DNA of 64,000 nt, taken from positions 5,914,501 to 5,978,500 of the forward strand of contig NZ_CP107968.1 of the NCBI RefSeq assembly GCF_036084755.1, written 5' to 3'. The position numbers and the translations under genes were made by a program. The stretch is from Streptomyces sp. NBC_00370 (GTDB taxonomy: Bacteria; Actinomycetota; Actinomycetes; Streptomycetales; Streptomycetaceae). Shown one piece after another: positions 16,243 to 24,590 of this stretch. Positions within the stretch are counted from its first letter, which is position 1; every line of letters starts with the position of its first letter. The notes under the pieces are model-generated. The model saw only the letters and a program-made list of their open reading frames with translations. It ran no database searches and was not told the origin of the DNA.

Positions 16243-16668
16243 TCTTGCCGTCCTTGCGGTGTGCGGGTCTGGGTTGCGGTTGTCGTCGTCTGGTGCCGGT
16301 GTCCGGGTCCTGCGGAGGGGGGTGTCCGGACTGCTTGTCGCATGAGCTCCTTCGCTTTACGTCCGGACACCCCCCTCCTCCGGCCCCGGCCCCCTCCCGT
16401 CCGGCGGTCGCCCACACCCGCCCGCGTCAGCGCGGGTGAGCGGTGCCCTGCGGGCAGCGGGTCCGGGTAGCCGTCCCGTGGGCCGTGGGCTGGGGGCTGA
16501 AGGGGGTCGTGCAGGGGTGGTGTCCGGAGCGTAGAGCGTGATTTGTGGCGCATCTCGGCGGTGGCTCCGCGTCTCGGGAGTACGCGCCGTAAATCATGCA
16601 GCGCAGGACACGACCCCGGAACGACACCCGGCAACCACCGCAACCAAAACCCGCAACCCGGACGGTCA
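16243..16668. repeat. Large imperfect fold-back sequence between convergent genes
   Basis: The 426 bp between the stops of pfkA and the HTH gene contain no gene. The two ends are imperfect inverted copies: TCTTGCCGTCC...GGGTTGCGGTTG on the left and the complement of GGTTGCGG...GGACGGTCAGA on the right. Nested inside are a perfect 18-bp inverted repeat (16314-16331 with 16361-16378, starting GGAGGGGGGTGTCCGG) and a long imperfect hairpin from 16514 to 16617 (GGGGTGGTGTCC with GGACACGACCCC). GGTGTCCGG recurs at 16298, 16322 and 16519. It may be a non-autonomous mobile element relic or a bidirectional terminator. Confidence 0.55.
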
Positions 16669-17364
16669 GACCCGTTCCCAGAAGCGCGCCAGTATCGACG
16701 TCAAGAACGCCTCCCCCTCCTCGCCCGCGTTCGCCGAGCCGCCCCACCCCAGCGTCGGGACCATCCGCGACTGGTAGTCCGCGTGCAGGCGCTCCAGCGC
16801 CGCCTCCACCGCCTCGCGTGGCATCGGCAGCAGCTTCGTCACCGGGCGGACGTACCCCTGCCACCGCGTCGTCGCCGCCGAGCGCAGCGCCGTCGCCAGT
16901 TCCTCGTCCCGGCCCGTCGCCGTCAGCAGCTCGCGCGGGGTCAGGGACAGCGCCGCCGCCAGGGCCACGGTCTGGCGTTCGTTGCCGCGCCAGCGGCCGG
17001 ACTCCTCCATGCGTACGTACGACGTCGTGTCGAGGCCGACCTGGCGCGCCAGGTCCTCCGCCGGGAGGCCCCGGGACAGCCGGTGCTCCTTCAGCGTGGA
17101 CGCCGACGCCAGCAGCTCGCCGACCGAACACCACAACACACCGGCGAGCGCGGTGAGTTCGCGTGACGTGGGGACGGCGAGGCCGCGTTCCCACGCGGCC
17201 ACGGTGTCGGCGGAGGTGTCATGGAGGCCGTACTGGGCCTGCAGGCCGTACGCGACGTGGCCGGTCGCCCAGCCCAGCGCCTCGCGCAGTCGGCGGGCGG
17301 CTTGGGCGTCGAAGGGCGGCGAGGAAGTGGGTGACTGCACGGGCACACCGTAGAGGTGGATCAC
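16666..17364 (-). CDS. Two-domain HTH (XRE-like) DNA-binding protein
   Basis: 232-residue protein with two helix-turn-helix modules: DTSADTVAAWERGLAVPTSRELTALAGVL (about residues 50-78) and LPAEDLARQVGLDTTSYVRMEESG followed by ERQTVALAAALSLTPRELL (about 99-147). The C-terminal third is helical and ends WERV. XRE-like proteins of this shape are transcription factors of unknown target in Streptomyces. The start is uncertain: GTG 17364 gives the listed form, and a GTG at about 17340 (VQSPTSS) is an alternative. It lies directly upstream of the two-component genes but on its own. Confidence 0.7.
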   Translation of the reverse strand: MIHLYGVPVQSPTSSPPFDAQAARRLREALGWATGHVAYGLQAQYGLHDTSADTVAAWERGLAVPTSRELTALAGVLWCSVGELLASASTLKEHRLSRGLPAEDLARQVGLDTTSYVRMEESGRWRGNERQTVALAAALSLTPRELLTATGRDEELATALRSAATTRWQGYVRPVTKLLPMPREAVEAALERLHADYQSRMVPTLGWGGSANAGEEGEAFLTSILARFWERV

Positions 17365-17428
17365 CCGCCGCGACTACCGTGTGTTCGAACAACGGCACAT
17401 GTCGTAGGAACGTCCTACCCCAAAACGC

Positions 17429-18115
17429 TCAGCGCGGGGCACTCAGCCAGCGGTACTGGAGCTCGGGGCGGCCGATCTGACCGTACTGGGGGCTGCGGCC
17501 CGCGCGTCCCTCCGTGACGAGGTGTTCCAGGTAACGGCGCGCCGTGATCCGGGAGATGCCGAGCGCCGCGCCGGCCTCGGCGGCGGTCAGACCGGCGGGC
17601 GAGGAGCGCAGGGTGCGGGTCACCGCGGAGAGCGTCGGGGCGCTCAGTCCCTTGGGCAGGGCGGCCGGTTCGGGGGAGCGGAGCGCGCCGAGCGCGCGGT
17701 CCACCTCGTCCTGGCCGCTCGCCTCGCCCGCCGCCGCGCGGAACTCGGCGTAGCGGGTGAGCCGGTCGCGCAGGGTGGCGAAGGCGAAGGGCTTCAGTAC
17801 GTACTGGACGACGCCGAGTGACACACCCTCCCTGACCACCGCGAGGTCACGCGCCGAGGTGACGGCGATGACGTCGGCGTGGTGGCCGCCCGCCCGCAGG
17901 GCGCGGAGCAGGGACAGGCCGTGGCCGTCCGGGAGGTAGAGGTCGAGCAGGATGAGGTCGATGTCGGCGCGTTCCAGCAGCCGGGCCGCCTCGGCGCGGG
18001 AGTGGGCGACGCCCGCGACGGCGAAGCCGGGGACCCGGCCGACGTACAGCTGGTGTGCGTCGGCGGCGACGGGGTCGTCCTCCACGATGAGGACGCGGAT
18101 GGCGGGCGCGCTCAT
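17429..18115 (-). CDS. CitB/DcuR-type response regulator
   Basis: 228-residue response regulator. The receiver domain has the acidic pocket VEDD, phosphoacceptor Asp58 (LILLDLYLPDG) and the conserved lysine in VLKPF. The C-terminal HTH (LTAAEAGAALGISRITARRYLEHL) is of the CitB/DcuR/MalR type, not NarL. Its ATG overlaps the stop of the sensor kinase gene (ATGA). Family members control uptake of citrate or C4-dicarboxylates, which fits the divergent DctA-like gene. Confidence 0.88.
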   Translation of the reverse strand: MSAPAIRVLIVEDDPVAADAHQLYVGRVPGFAVAGVAHSRAEAARLLERADIDLILLDLYLPDGHGLSLLRALRAGGHHADVIAVTSARDLAVVREGVSLGVVQYVLKPFAFATLRDRLTRYAEFRAAAGEASGQDEVDRALGALRSPEPAALPKGLSAPTLSAVTRTLRSSPAGLTAAEAGAALGISRITARRYLEHLVTEGRAGRSPQYGQIGRPELQYRWLSAPR

Positions 18116-19722
18116 GAGGTCACCCGCAGGGCGCCGGACGTGAGGAGCGGCAGCCGTACGGTGAACTCCGCCCCGCCGTCGGGTCCCGGGGCGAGGACCA
18201 CGGTGCCGTGCGCGCGGTGCACGGCCTGCCGTACGAGCGCGAGGCCGAGGCCGCGACCGGGCCCGTTGGTCGACCAGCCGCGGCGGAAGACCTCCTCGAC
18301 GGACTCGGGGTCGACGCCGGCGCCGGTGTCCCTTACGGCGAGGCGCAGTTCGCCGTCGTCGACCAGCGCGGTGACGGTGACCCGGGCGCCGGCCGGGCTG
18401 TCACCGCCCTGCGCCGCGTCCACGGCGTTGTCGATGAGATTGCCGAGGATGGTCACCAGATCGCGGGCCGGCAGGGTCGCGGGCAGTACGCCGTCGTCGA
18501 TGCGGCTGTCGTCGGCGAGCACCAACTCGACTCCGCGTTCGTTGGCTTGGGCCGCCTTGCCGAGGAGCAGCGCGGCGAGCACGGGTTCGCCGACCGAGCC
18601 GACGACCTGGTCGGTGAGGGCCTGGGCCAGTTCCAGTTCGGCCGTGGCGAACTCCACCGCCTGTTCCACCCGGCCGAGTTCGATGAGGGAGACCACGGTG
18701 TGCAGCCGGTTCGCCGCCTCGTGCGCCTGCGAGCGCAGGGCCTGGGTGAAGCCGCGCTCCGAGTCCAACTCGCCCGAGAGCGCCTGGAGTTCGGTGTGGT
18801 CGCGCAACGTGACGACCGTGCCGTGCCGTTCGCCGCCGACCACCGGGCGGGTGTTCACGACGACGATCCGCTCGTCGCTCAAGTGCACCTCGTCCACGCG
18901 TGGTTCGGAGGCGAGCAGCGCACCGGTGAGCGGTGTGGGCAGGCCGAGTTCGGCGACGGGCCGGCCGACGGCGGACTCGTCGAGGCCGAGCAGTTCCCGG
19001 CCGCCGTCGTTGATGAGGGCGATCCTGCGCGCGCCGTCGAGCATCAACAGCCCCTCGCGTACGGCGTGCAGCGCCGCCTGGTGGTAGTCGTGCATCCTGC
19101 TGAGTTCGGTGGCGTTCATGCCGTGGGTGTGGCGGCGCAGCCGCGCGTTGATGACGTACGTACCGAGCGCGCCGAGCGCCAGCGCGCCCGCGGCCGACAG
19201 GATCAGGATCTTGACCTGGTGGGTGACCTGGCTGGAGATCCGGTCGACGGTGATGCCGACGCTGACCAGGCCGGTGATCCGGCTGCCGTCCCTGATGGGG
19301 GTGACGACGCGGATGGAGGGGCCGAGCGTGCCGGTGTAGGTCTCGGTGAAGGTGTGGCCGCGCAGCGCGGCCGCCGTGCTGCCGAGGAAGGGCCGGCCTA
19401 TCTGCAGCGGATCGGGGTGCGTCCAGCGGATGCCCCGCGGACTCATGATGGTGATGAAGTCGACACCCGTGTCGCGCCGTACCCGCTCCGCGTACGGCTG
19501 GAGCGGCCCGGTCGGGTCGGGGGTGCGGACGGCGTCCCGTACAGAGGGCGAATCAGCCACCGCGCGCGCTGCGGACGTCACCTGCCTGCGCGCCGTCTCG
19601 TCGGCCTGGTCCCGGTCGGTGAGGTACGCGAAGACGGCGCACCCCGCCACGATGGCCGCGACCAGCACGGCCTGCATCGCGAAGAGCTGGCCGGCGAGGC
19701 TGCGCGGACGTGGCAGATGCAT
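18112..19722 (-). CDS. DcuS/CitA-type sensor histidine kinase
   Basis: 536-residue membrane kinase. Two hydrophobic segments (about residues 10-30 and 170-190) flank a periplasmic-type PASp sensor domain containing GVDFITIMSPRG and RTHPDPLQIGRPF-like sequence. A cytoplasmic PAS (LLMLDGARRIALINDGG), the phosphoacceptor region SQAHEAANRLHTVV and an HATPase domain (LVTILGNLIDNAVDAA, GRGLGLALVRQAV) follow. This is the CitA/DcuS layout for extracellular carboxylates. ATG 19722 is chosen; it is divergent from the transporter gene. Confidence 0.88.
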   Translation of the reverse strand: MHLPRPRSLAGQLFAMQAVLVAAIVAGCAVFAYLTDRDQADETARRQVTSAARAVADSPSVRDAVRTPDPTGPLQPYAERVRRDTGVDFITIMSPRGIRWTHPDPLQIGRPFLGSTAAALRGHTFTETYTGTLGPSIRVVTPIRDGSRITGLVSVGITVDRISSQVTHQVKILILSAAGALALGALGTYVINARLRRHTHGMNATELSRMHDYHQAALHAVREGLLMLDGARRIALINDGGRELLGLDESAVGRPVAELGLPTPLTGALLASEPRVDEVHLSDERIVVVNTRPVVGGERHGTVVTLRDHTELQALSGELDSERGFTQALRSQAHEAANRLHTVVSLIELGRVEQAVEFATAELELAQALTDQVVGSVGEPVLAALLLGKAAQANERGVELVLADDSRIDDGVLPATLPARDLVTILGNLIDNAVDAAQGGDSPAGARVTVTALVDDGELRLAVRDTGAGVDPESVEEVFRRGWSTNGPGRGLGLALVRQAVHRAHGTVVLAPGPDGGAEFTVRLPLLTSGALRVTS

Positions 19723-19750
19723 GGGGCTCAGTGTGCCTGGCCGGAATCGT

Positions 19751-19785
19751 ATGAACGAAATGAACGTAAGGGTGACCGGCGTCAC
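19751..19785. promoter_or_regulatory. Direct repeats and inverted repeat in dctA/kinase intergenic region
   Basis: ATGAACG occurs at 19751-19757 and 19760-19766, a 9-bp period. GTGAC-CGGC-GTCAC (19772-19785 including arms) follows. CitB/DcuR-type regulators bind short repeats in such divergent control regions, so this is the likely regulator target. Confidence 0.4.
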
Positions 19786-19874
19786 ACCGTGGTGGATAGT
19801 CGCCGGGACCCCTCGGGACGGGGGGCGGCCCCCTCGGGACAGGGGGTGCAGCAGGGACGAGTCGAGGAGGACCC

Positions 19875-21290
19875 GTGGCCGCAAGAGGGCGGGACCGTAC
19901 GCACTTTCTGTACATAGCGGTGGTCGTGGCCGTCGGCCTCGGCATCCTGGTGGGCTTCGCGGCCCCGGGGGTCGCGGTCGAACTCAAACCGATCGGCACG
20001 GGCTTCGTCAGCCTCATCACGATGATGATCTCGCCGATCATCTTCTGCACGATCGTGCTGGGCGTCGGATCGGTCCGCAAGGCGGCGAAGGTCGGCGCCG
20101 TCGGCGGGCTCTCGCTCGCCTACTTCATGGTGATGTCGACGGTGGCCCTCGCCATCGGACTCGTCGTAGGGAACATCCTGGAGCCGGGCTCGGGGCTGCA
20201 TCTCACCGAGGCGGCGCGCCATGTGGGCACGACCCAGGCTGAGGGGGCTTCGACCTCCACCACGGACTTCCTGCTCGGCATCATCCCGACCTCGATGCTC
20301 TCCGCCTTCACCGAGGGCTCGGTGCTCCAGACGCTGCTGATCGCACTGCTGTCGGGCTTCGCGCTCCAGGCGATGGGCCGCACGGGCGAGCCGATCCTGC
20401 GCGGTGTCGAGCACATCCAGCGCCTGGTGTTCCGGGTGCTGGCGATGGTCATGTGGGCCGCGCCCATCGGCGCCTTCGGTGCCATCGCCGCTGTGGTGGG
20501 GGAGACGGGCGTCGACGCGCTGAAGTCCCTCGCGATCATCATGATCGGCTTCTACATCACCTGCGCGCTGTTCGTCTTCGTGGTGCTGGGGGCGCTGCTG
20601 CGGGCCATCGCAGGCGTCAACATCCTGCTGCTGTTCAAGTACCTGGCGCGGGAGTTCCTGCTGATCCTGTCCACGTCGTCGTCGGAGTCGGCGCTCCCGA
20701 GGCTGATCGCGAAGATGGAGCACCTGGGTGTCAGCAGGCCCGTCGTCGGCATCACCGTGCCGACCGGTTATTCCTTCAACCTCGACGGTACGGCGATCTA
20801 TCTGACGATGGCCTCGATCTTCATCGCCGAGGCACTCGACAAGCCGCTGTCCATCGGCCACCAGATCTCGCTCCTCGTCTTCATGATCATCGCCTCGAAG
20901 GGCGCGGCGGGCGTCAGCGGCGCCGGTCTCGCCACCCTCGCGGGCGGCCTCCAGGCCCACCGCCCCGAACTGCTCGACGGCGTCGGCCTGATCGTCGGCA
21001 TCGACCGCTTCATGAGCGAGGCTCGCGCCCTGACGAACTTCGCGGGCAACGCCGTCGCCACGATCCTGGTCGGTACGTGGACGAAGGAGATCGACCGGGC
21101 CCGGGTGGACGAAGTACTGGCGGGCCGGATCCCGTTCGACGAACGGACCCTGCTGGACGAGGGGCACGGCGGTACGCCGGAGAAGGACCTGGACGAGGTC
21201 CCCGAGCAGCGTGACACGCACGCGGACACCGACACCGAAGTGATCGAGCACGCGCGCGCCTCCCAGCCGAAGACCCAGGCCGGGGCCTGA
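19875..21290 (+). CDS. DctA-like dicarboxylate:cation symporter
   Basis: 471-residue member of the DAACS family (SLC1-like). The serine-rich re-entrant loop STSSSESALPRL, the TM7 motif GYSFNLDGTAIYLTMA and the TM8 region SKGAAGVSGAGLATLAGGL are all intact, as needed for proton- or sodium-coupled uptake of C4-dicarboxylates or glutamate/aspartate. About eight membrane segments are present. GTG 19875 follows GAGGAGG. A charged C-terminal tail of about 50 residues is extra. It is divergent from, and presumably regulated by, the CitB/DcuSR-like system. Confidence 0.9.
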   Translation: MAARGRDRTHFLYIAVVVAVGLGILVGFAAPGVAVELKPIGTGFVSLITMMISPIIFCTIVLGVGSVRKAAKVGAVGGLSLAYFMVMSTVALAIGLVVGNILEPGSGLHLTEAARHVGTTQAEGASTSTTDFLLGIIPTSMLSAFTEGSVLQTLLIALLSGFALQAMGRTGEPILRGVEHIQRLVFRVLAMVMWAAPIGAFGAIAAVVGETGVDALKSLAIIMIGFYITCALFVFVVLGALLRAIAGVNILLLFKYLAREFLLILSTSSSESALPRLIAKMEHLGVSRPVVGITVPTGYSFNLDGTAIYLTMASIFIAEALDKPLSIGHQISLLVFMIIASKGAAGVSGAGLATLAGGLQAHRPELLDGVGLIVGIDRFMSEARALTNFAGNAVATILVGTWTKEIDRARVDEVLAGRIPFDERTLLDEGHGGTPEKDLDEVPEQRDTHADTDTEVIEHARASQPKTQAGA

Positions 21291-21320
21291 CCAGCCTCCC
21301 CACCCGGCCCTCCGAGGGAC

Positions 21321-21355
21321 CGGCCCGCCCGGAGCACCACACTCCGCGCGGGCCG
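21321..21355. terminator. Bidirectional terminator between convergent genes
   Basis: GGCCCGCCCGGAG (21322-21334) and CTCCGCGCGGGCC (21342-21354) pair with a single mismatch, extended by one more pair at 21321/21355, around a seven-base loop. It separates the dctA-like gene from the convergent DUF6415-like gene. Confidence 0.7.
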
Positions 21356-21372
21356 TTCCGCTGTCCTGCGGC

Positions 21373-21789
21373 TCACCCGTCGGCGTGCCGGAGCCGGTAG
21401 GCGGCGACGACCGGCCGTACGGCCGCCGCCAGGGCGCGCATGTGCTCGTAGGCGTAGCCGGGCGGGGTGTCGGGGTTCGGGCGGGCGGTGCGGTCGAGTA
21501 CCGCGTACGCGTCGCGGTACAGCGCCCGGGACTCGGGGGTGTCGATGTCGCCCAGGTCCTCTCCCAGCAACAGCTCCAGGTGGCCGCGGAGTTTGACGGT
21601 CGTGCTGTCGACCCACGCCCGGTCGGGAAGCGCGAGGCGCCGGGCGAGCGCCTGGTCGACGGTGTGGGAGATCGTCACGAGGTCGATCGGGGGCCGCGAC
21701 GGATCCGGGGGGTCGTCGGAACCCGTACCCCCGCCTTCCTGGTCGGCGTCTCCTGGCACGTCGTTCCCCGCTTCGCTCAGTCGGTTCAC
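21373..21789 (-). CDS. DUF6415-like protein
   Basis: 138-residue soluble protein. After an acidic, low-complexity N-terminus comes IDLVTISHTVDQALARR and LRGHLELLLGEDL, the arrangement seen in DUF6415 proteins often annotated near natural-product genes; the family has no proven role. GTG 21789 is chosen for its AAGGAG 9 nt upstream; a GTG at 21858 would add an arginine-rich stretch without ribosome-binding support. Confidence 0.6.
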   Translation of the reverse strand: MNRLSEAGNDVPGDADQEGGGTGSDDPPDPSRPPIDLVTISHTVDQALARRLALPDRAWVDSTTVKLRGHLELLLGEDLGDIDTPESRALYRDAYAVLDRTARPNPDTPPGYAYEHMRALAAAVRPVVAAYRLRHADG

Positions 21790-22110
21790 CGGGCCGGCTC
21801 CTTCACTGTCGGTCACCTCGCGGCGTCGACGGCGCGCCCGCGTGGCGACGGTGCGCACGATGTTGTACGGCCCGGGCCGGCTTCCCGCTCAAGTCACCTG
21901 GTGTGCAACTGAACTGGTGAAGCCGGGCGAAGGTCCGACCGCCGCTCTGTCCGGCCGGGGTCGTCGGCAATTCACCGGGAACGAGAAAGCTCAACGGGGT
22001 CGCCGCTGAATGGCGGAACCCATGACACCGGCCGGGTCGGACGACAGGAAACCCGCTCCTCGCTCCCTACCCTGTGAGCGAAATCAGCGCGGCCGGAATC
22101 AGGAGCACGC

Positions 22111-23034
22111 ATGAATGACGACAAGAATTCGAACGAACTGCCTCGGCGCCGGTTCGTGGCGTTCTCCGGCGCCATCGGTGCGGCGACCCTCCTGACGGGC
22201 GCGGGAGCGGCGACCGGACGCACCGCTTCGGCAGCCGCCCCGACGCCCGCACACCCCGTGCCCGACACGTGCCCCACGCCACCACCCGGGGGAGCCCCGA
22301 CCTGCCCCCCTGCGCAGCTCCAGCCCCTCTGCGGCAGCCCGTCCGACAACGATCCGCTGTGGCGGGACGTCCAGTACTGCACGCAAGGCACGCCGCTGCC
22401 CCCCGGGCAGTTCCCGCCCGATTGTCTGAAGGTGACCCCGGACTACGTCGTCCTGCACGGCAGGCCGTCGAACCGGCACAACTTTCTCCTGACGCCCAGT
22501 TGCCGGATCACCGGTATCGAATGCCCCTTCATCGAGACCTCCGGCGCGCCGAATTACTGGAACGACGCATGGGAAAATGCCCGGAGCGGAGGGGGCGTCC
22601 CCGTTCAATACCCCAATATCGGTCTGGGGATCAATTCGAAGAGCGCCCGGTTCCTCAACCAGTTGCACATTCACCTGGCCGGCGTCCGGGCGAGTACGCA
22701 ACGGCGGCTGCAGGAACTGGAGATGACGGGACGCATGGCCACCAGTCCCGCGCAGTGGAACGCCGTGCAGAACCGGGTGCCGGTCACGGGCTCGGACGGG
22801 TCGGGGGACCGTACGTACCGAGCCCTCAGGCTGCCCGGTCTCGGGATGAACCTCTTTGCGCTGTTGCAGCAGTACGTGGTGAATCCGAGCGGGCTGAGCA
22901 TGGCGAACCAGACGCTGATCGTGGTGCCGAAGATGACGGCTGCGGGATTCGCCGGGGCGTTCTACGTCCTCAACAGCGACTCGTCGCTCCACGACGGCAC
23001 GAACACGTGTGACCACCTTCTCGTGTACAGCTGA
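22111..23034 (+). CDS. Tat-exported CDP-diacylglycerol pyrophosphatase-like protein
   Basis: 307-residue protein. A twin-arginine signal (RRRFVAFSG, residues 12-20) is followed by an Ala-rich hydrophobic stretch. The mature part resembles E. coli Cdh: PDYVVLHGRPSNRHNFLLTP, CRITGIECPFIE, NYWNDAWENAR and the HIT-like catalytic motif NQLHIHLAGVR with His186 and His188. Cdh hydrolyses CDP-diacylglycerol to CMP and phosphatidate. At least six cysteines suggest disulfides outside the cell. AGGAG lies 6 nt before ATG 22111. AT-richer codons than its neighbours (AAT, GAA, TCG mix) hint at recent acquisition. The gene stands alone. Confidence 0.8.
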   Translation: MNDDKNSNELPRRRFVAFSGAIGAATLLTGAGAATGRTASAAAPTPAHPVPDTCPTPPPGGAPTCPPAQLQPLCGSPSDNDPLWRDVQYCTQGTPLPPGQFPPDCLKVTPDYVVLHGRPSNRHNFLLTPSCRITGIECPFIETSGAPNYWNDAWENARSGGGVPVQYPNIGLGINSKSARFLNQLHIHLAGVRASTQRRLQELEMTGRMATSPAQWNAVQNRVPVTGSDGSGDRTYRALRLPGLGMNLFALLQQYVVNPSGLSMANQTLIVVPKMTAAGFAGAFYVLNSDSSLHDGTNTCDHLLVYS

Positions 23035-23077
23035 GCCTCCGACTCGGCTGTCGGCACACGGCACGGCCCGGCGGCGG

Positions 23078-23638
23078 TCAGGCGCGGTCGATACCCGTTC
23101 TGACCAGGCCGAGCAGGCGGACCGTCATGTCGGCGCTGTTCGGGGTCTGTTGGCCGGCCCAGGCGACGCCGGTCGCGAGCAGGAGCAGTTCGCCCGCGGT
23201 GATGTCGCCGCGTGCCTCGCCCGCCTGCTGGGCGCGGGCGAGTAGTTGGGCCGCCTTGGTGCGCATGGCGTGGCAGGAGTGGTGGAGTTCGGACGTCTCG
23301 TCGTCGATCGCGGCGAGGATCGAGCCCGGCAGGCCCGCGTAGCGGCTGGAGTTGGCGGAGAAGGCGACCAGCCAGCTGTTCAGCGCCTCGCCGGGCGGCT
23401 CCGACTCCATCAGCTCGTCCGCCCGTACGCACAGGCCGTCGAGCCCGCGCCGCATGATCGCCTCGACGAGCGCCTCGCGGGTGGGGAAGTGCCGGTAGAG
23501 CGTGCCGATGCCGACGCCCGCGCGGCGGGCGACATCGCGGAGCGAGACCTCGGTGCCGTACTCGGCGAAGGCCGTACGGGCCGCGTCGAGCAGCAACTCG
23601 TAGTTACGGCGGCCGTCGGCGCGCCTGGTTTCGGCCAT
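23078..23638 (-). CDS. TetR-family regulator of divergent hydratase gene
   Basis: 186-residue TetR protein with the HTH VSLRDVARRAGVGIGTLYRHFPTREALVEAI and a SBP-like C-terminal ligand domain. GGAGG is 8 nt upstream of ATG 23638. It is divergent from the crotonase-family gene at 23752, and two identical palindromes lie in the 113-bp space between them, so it very probably represses both directions until a substrate of the pathway binds. Confidence 0.88.
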   Translation of the reverse strand: MAETRRADGRRNYELLLDAARTAFAEYGTEVSLRDVARRAGVGIGTLYRHFPTREALVEAIMRRGLDGLCVRADELMESEPPGEALNSWLVAFSANSSRYAGLPGSILAAIDDETSELHHSCHAMRTKAAQLLARAQQAGEARGDITAGELLLLATGVAWAGQQTPNSADMTVRLLGLVRTGIDRA

Positions 23639-23655
23639 GGGGTTCGCCTCCGGGG

Positions 23656-23701
23656 TTGCTAGACGGAGCGGTGCTCCGGATATAGTCGGAGCAGTGCTCC
23701 G
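23656..23701. promoter_or_regulatory. Tandem TetR operators and divergent promoters
   Basis: CGGAGCGGTGCTCCG (23664-23678) and CGGAGCAGTGCTCCG (23687-23701) are two 15-bp palindromes of identical arms, 23 bp apart centre to centre. Between them is TATAGT (23681-23686), a -10 for the plus-strand gene with TTGCTA (23656-23661) as a weak -35; the complementary strand offers TATATC. Two dimers on almost the same DNA face would cover both promoters. Confidence 0.7.
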
Positions 23702-23751
23702 AATGGCAGCCTAACCGTTTCCGACCCCTTGACACGAGGTGTGACGTCACC

Positions 23752-24585
23752 ATGGCGGCAATCCCTGACGACTGGCAGGCACGAAACGGCCGATACGTGC
23801 CCACTCCGCGCTTCGACGACTACGCCGAGAAGTACGCCGACTACTTCACGATGAGCCGCGCCAACGGCGTGATCGAACTGACCATGCACACCGACGGCGG
23901 CCCCGCCGCCTACGGCATGGGCATGCACAACGCCTGGGGCCAGGCCTGGCTCGACGTCGGCAGGGACCCGGAGAACGAGGTGCTCATCCTCACCGGCACC
24001 GGCGACCACTGGCTCGCCCCCGTCGACCGGGCCCGGTTCGCGGAGATGATGCGCGAACCGCACCCCGACAACCACGCGTACCGCACGTACTACGACGGCC
24101 TGAAGCTCCTGGAGAACCTGATCTCCGGTATCGACATCCCGACGATCGCGGCCGTGAACGGCCCGAGCGGTTCGGGACACACCGAGATAGCGCTGCTGTG
24201 CGACATCACCCTGTGCGCGGCAGAGGCCACGTTCGCCGACTCCCACCTCCTCGCGGGCGCGGCCCCCGGCGACGGTATGCACCTGGTCCTCCAGGAGCTG
24301 CTCGGCGCGAAGCGTGCGGCCTACTACCTCTACACGGGCGAACCGATCGACGCGGCAGCGGCCCTGGAACTCGGCCTGGTCAACGAAGTACTCCCGGCGC
24401 CCCAACTCCTCCCACGCGCCCGCGAACTGGCGACAGCCATCCGCTCCCGCCCGACAGCCGCCCGCAGACTCACCCACGCCGTGGTCTCCCGCCCCTGGAA
24501 GCGCCGCCTGGTCGAGGACTTCGGCTTCGGCCTGGCCCACGAGATGTTCGGCATCTCCGCCGACAAGCTCTTCGAACGCTCCTGA
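23752..24585 (+). CDS. Crotonase-family hydrolase/hydratase, 6-oxocamphor-hydrolase-like
   Basis: 277-residue crotonase-fold enzyme. The oxyanion-hole region reads AAVNGPSGSGHTEIALLCDI, and the stretch FDDYAEKYADYF...MHTDGG, ILTGTG, AGAAPGDGMHLV and NEVLPAPQLLPRARELA matches, as I recall it, 6-oxocamphor hydrolase, which cleaves carbon-carbon bonds in cyclic beta-diketones, better than enoyl-CoA hydratases. It lacks the paired catalytic glutamates of hydratases at obvious positions. GAGGTG lies 10 nt upstream. Control by the divergent TetR suggests an inducible catabolic step for a terpenoid or diketone. Confidence 0.72.
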   Translation: MAAIPDDWQARNGRYVPTPRFDDYAEKYADYFTMSRANGVIELTMHTDGGPAAYGMGMHNAWGQAWLDVGRDPENEVLILTGTGDHWLAPVDRARFAEMMREPHPDNHAYRTYYDGLKLLENLISGIDIPTIAAVNGPSGSGHTEIALLCDITLCAAEATFADSHLLAGAAPGDGMHLVLQELLGAKRAAYYLYTGEPIDAAAALELGLVNEVLPAPQLLPRARELATAIRSRPTAARRLTHAVVSRPWKRRLVEDFGFGLAHEMFGISADKLFERS

Positions 24586-24590
24586 CCGGT

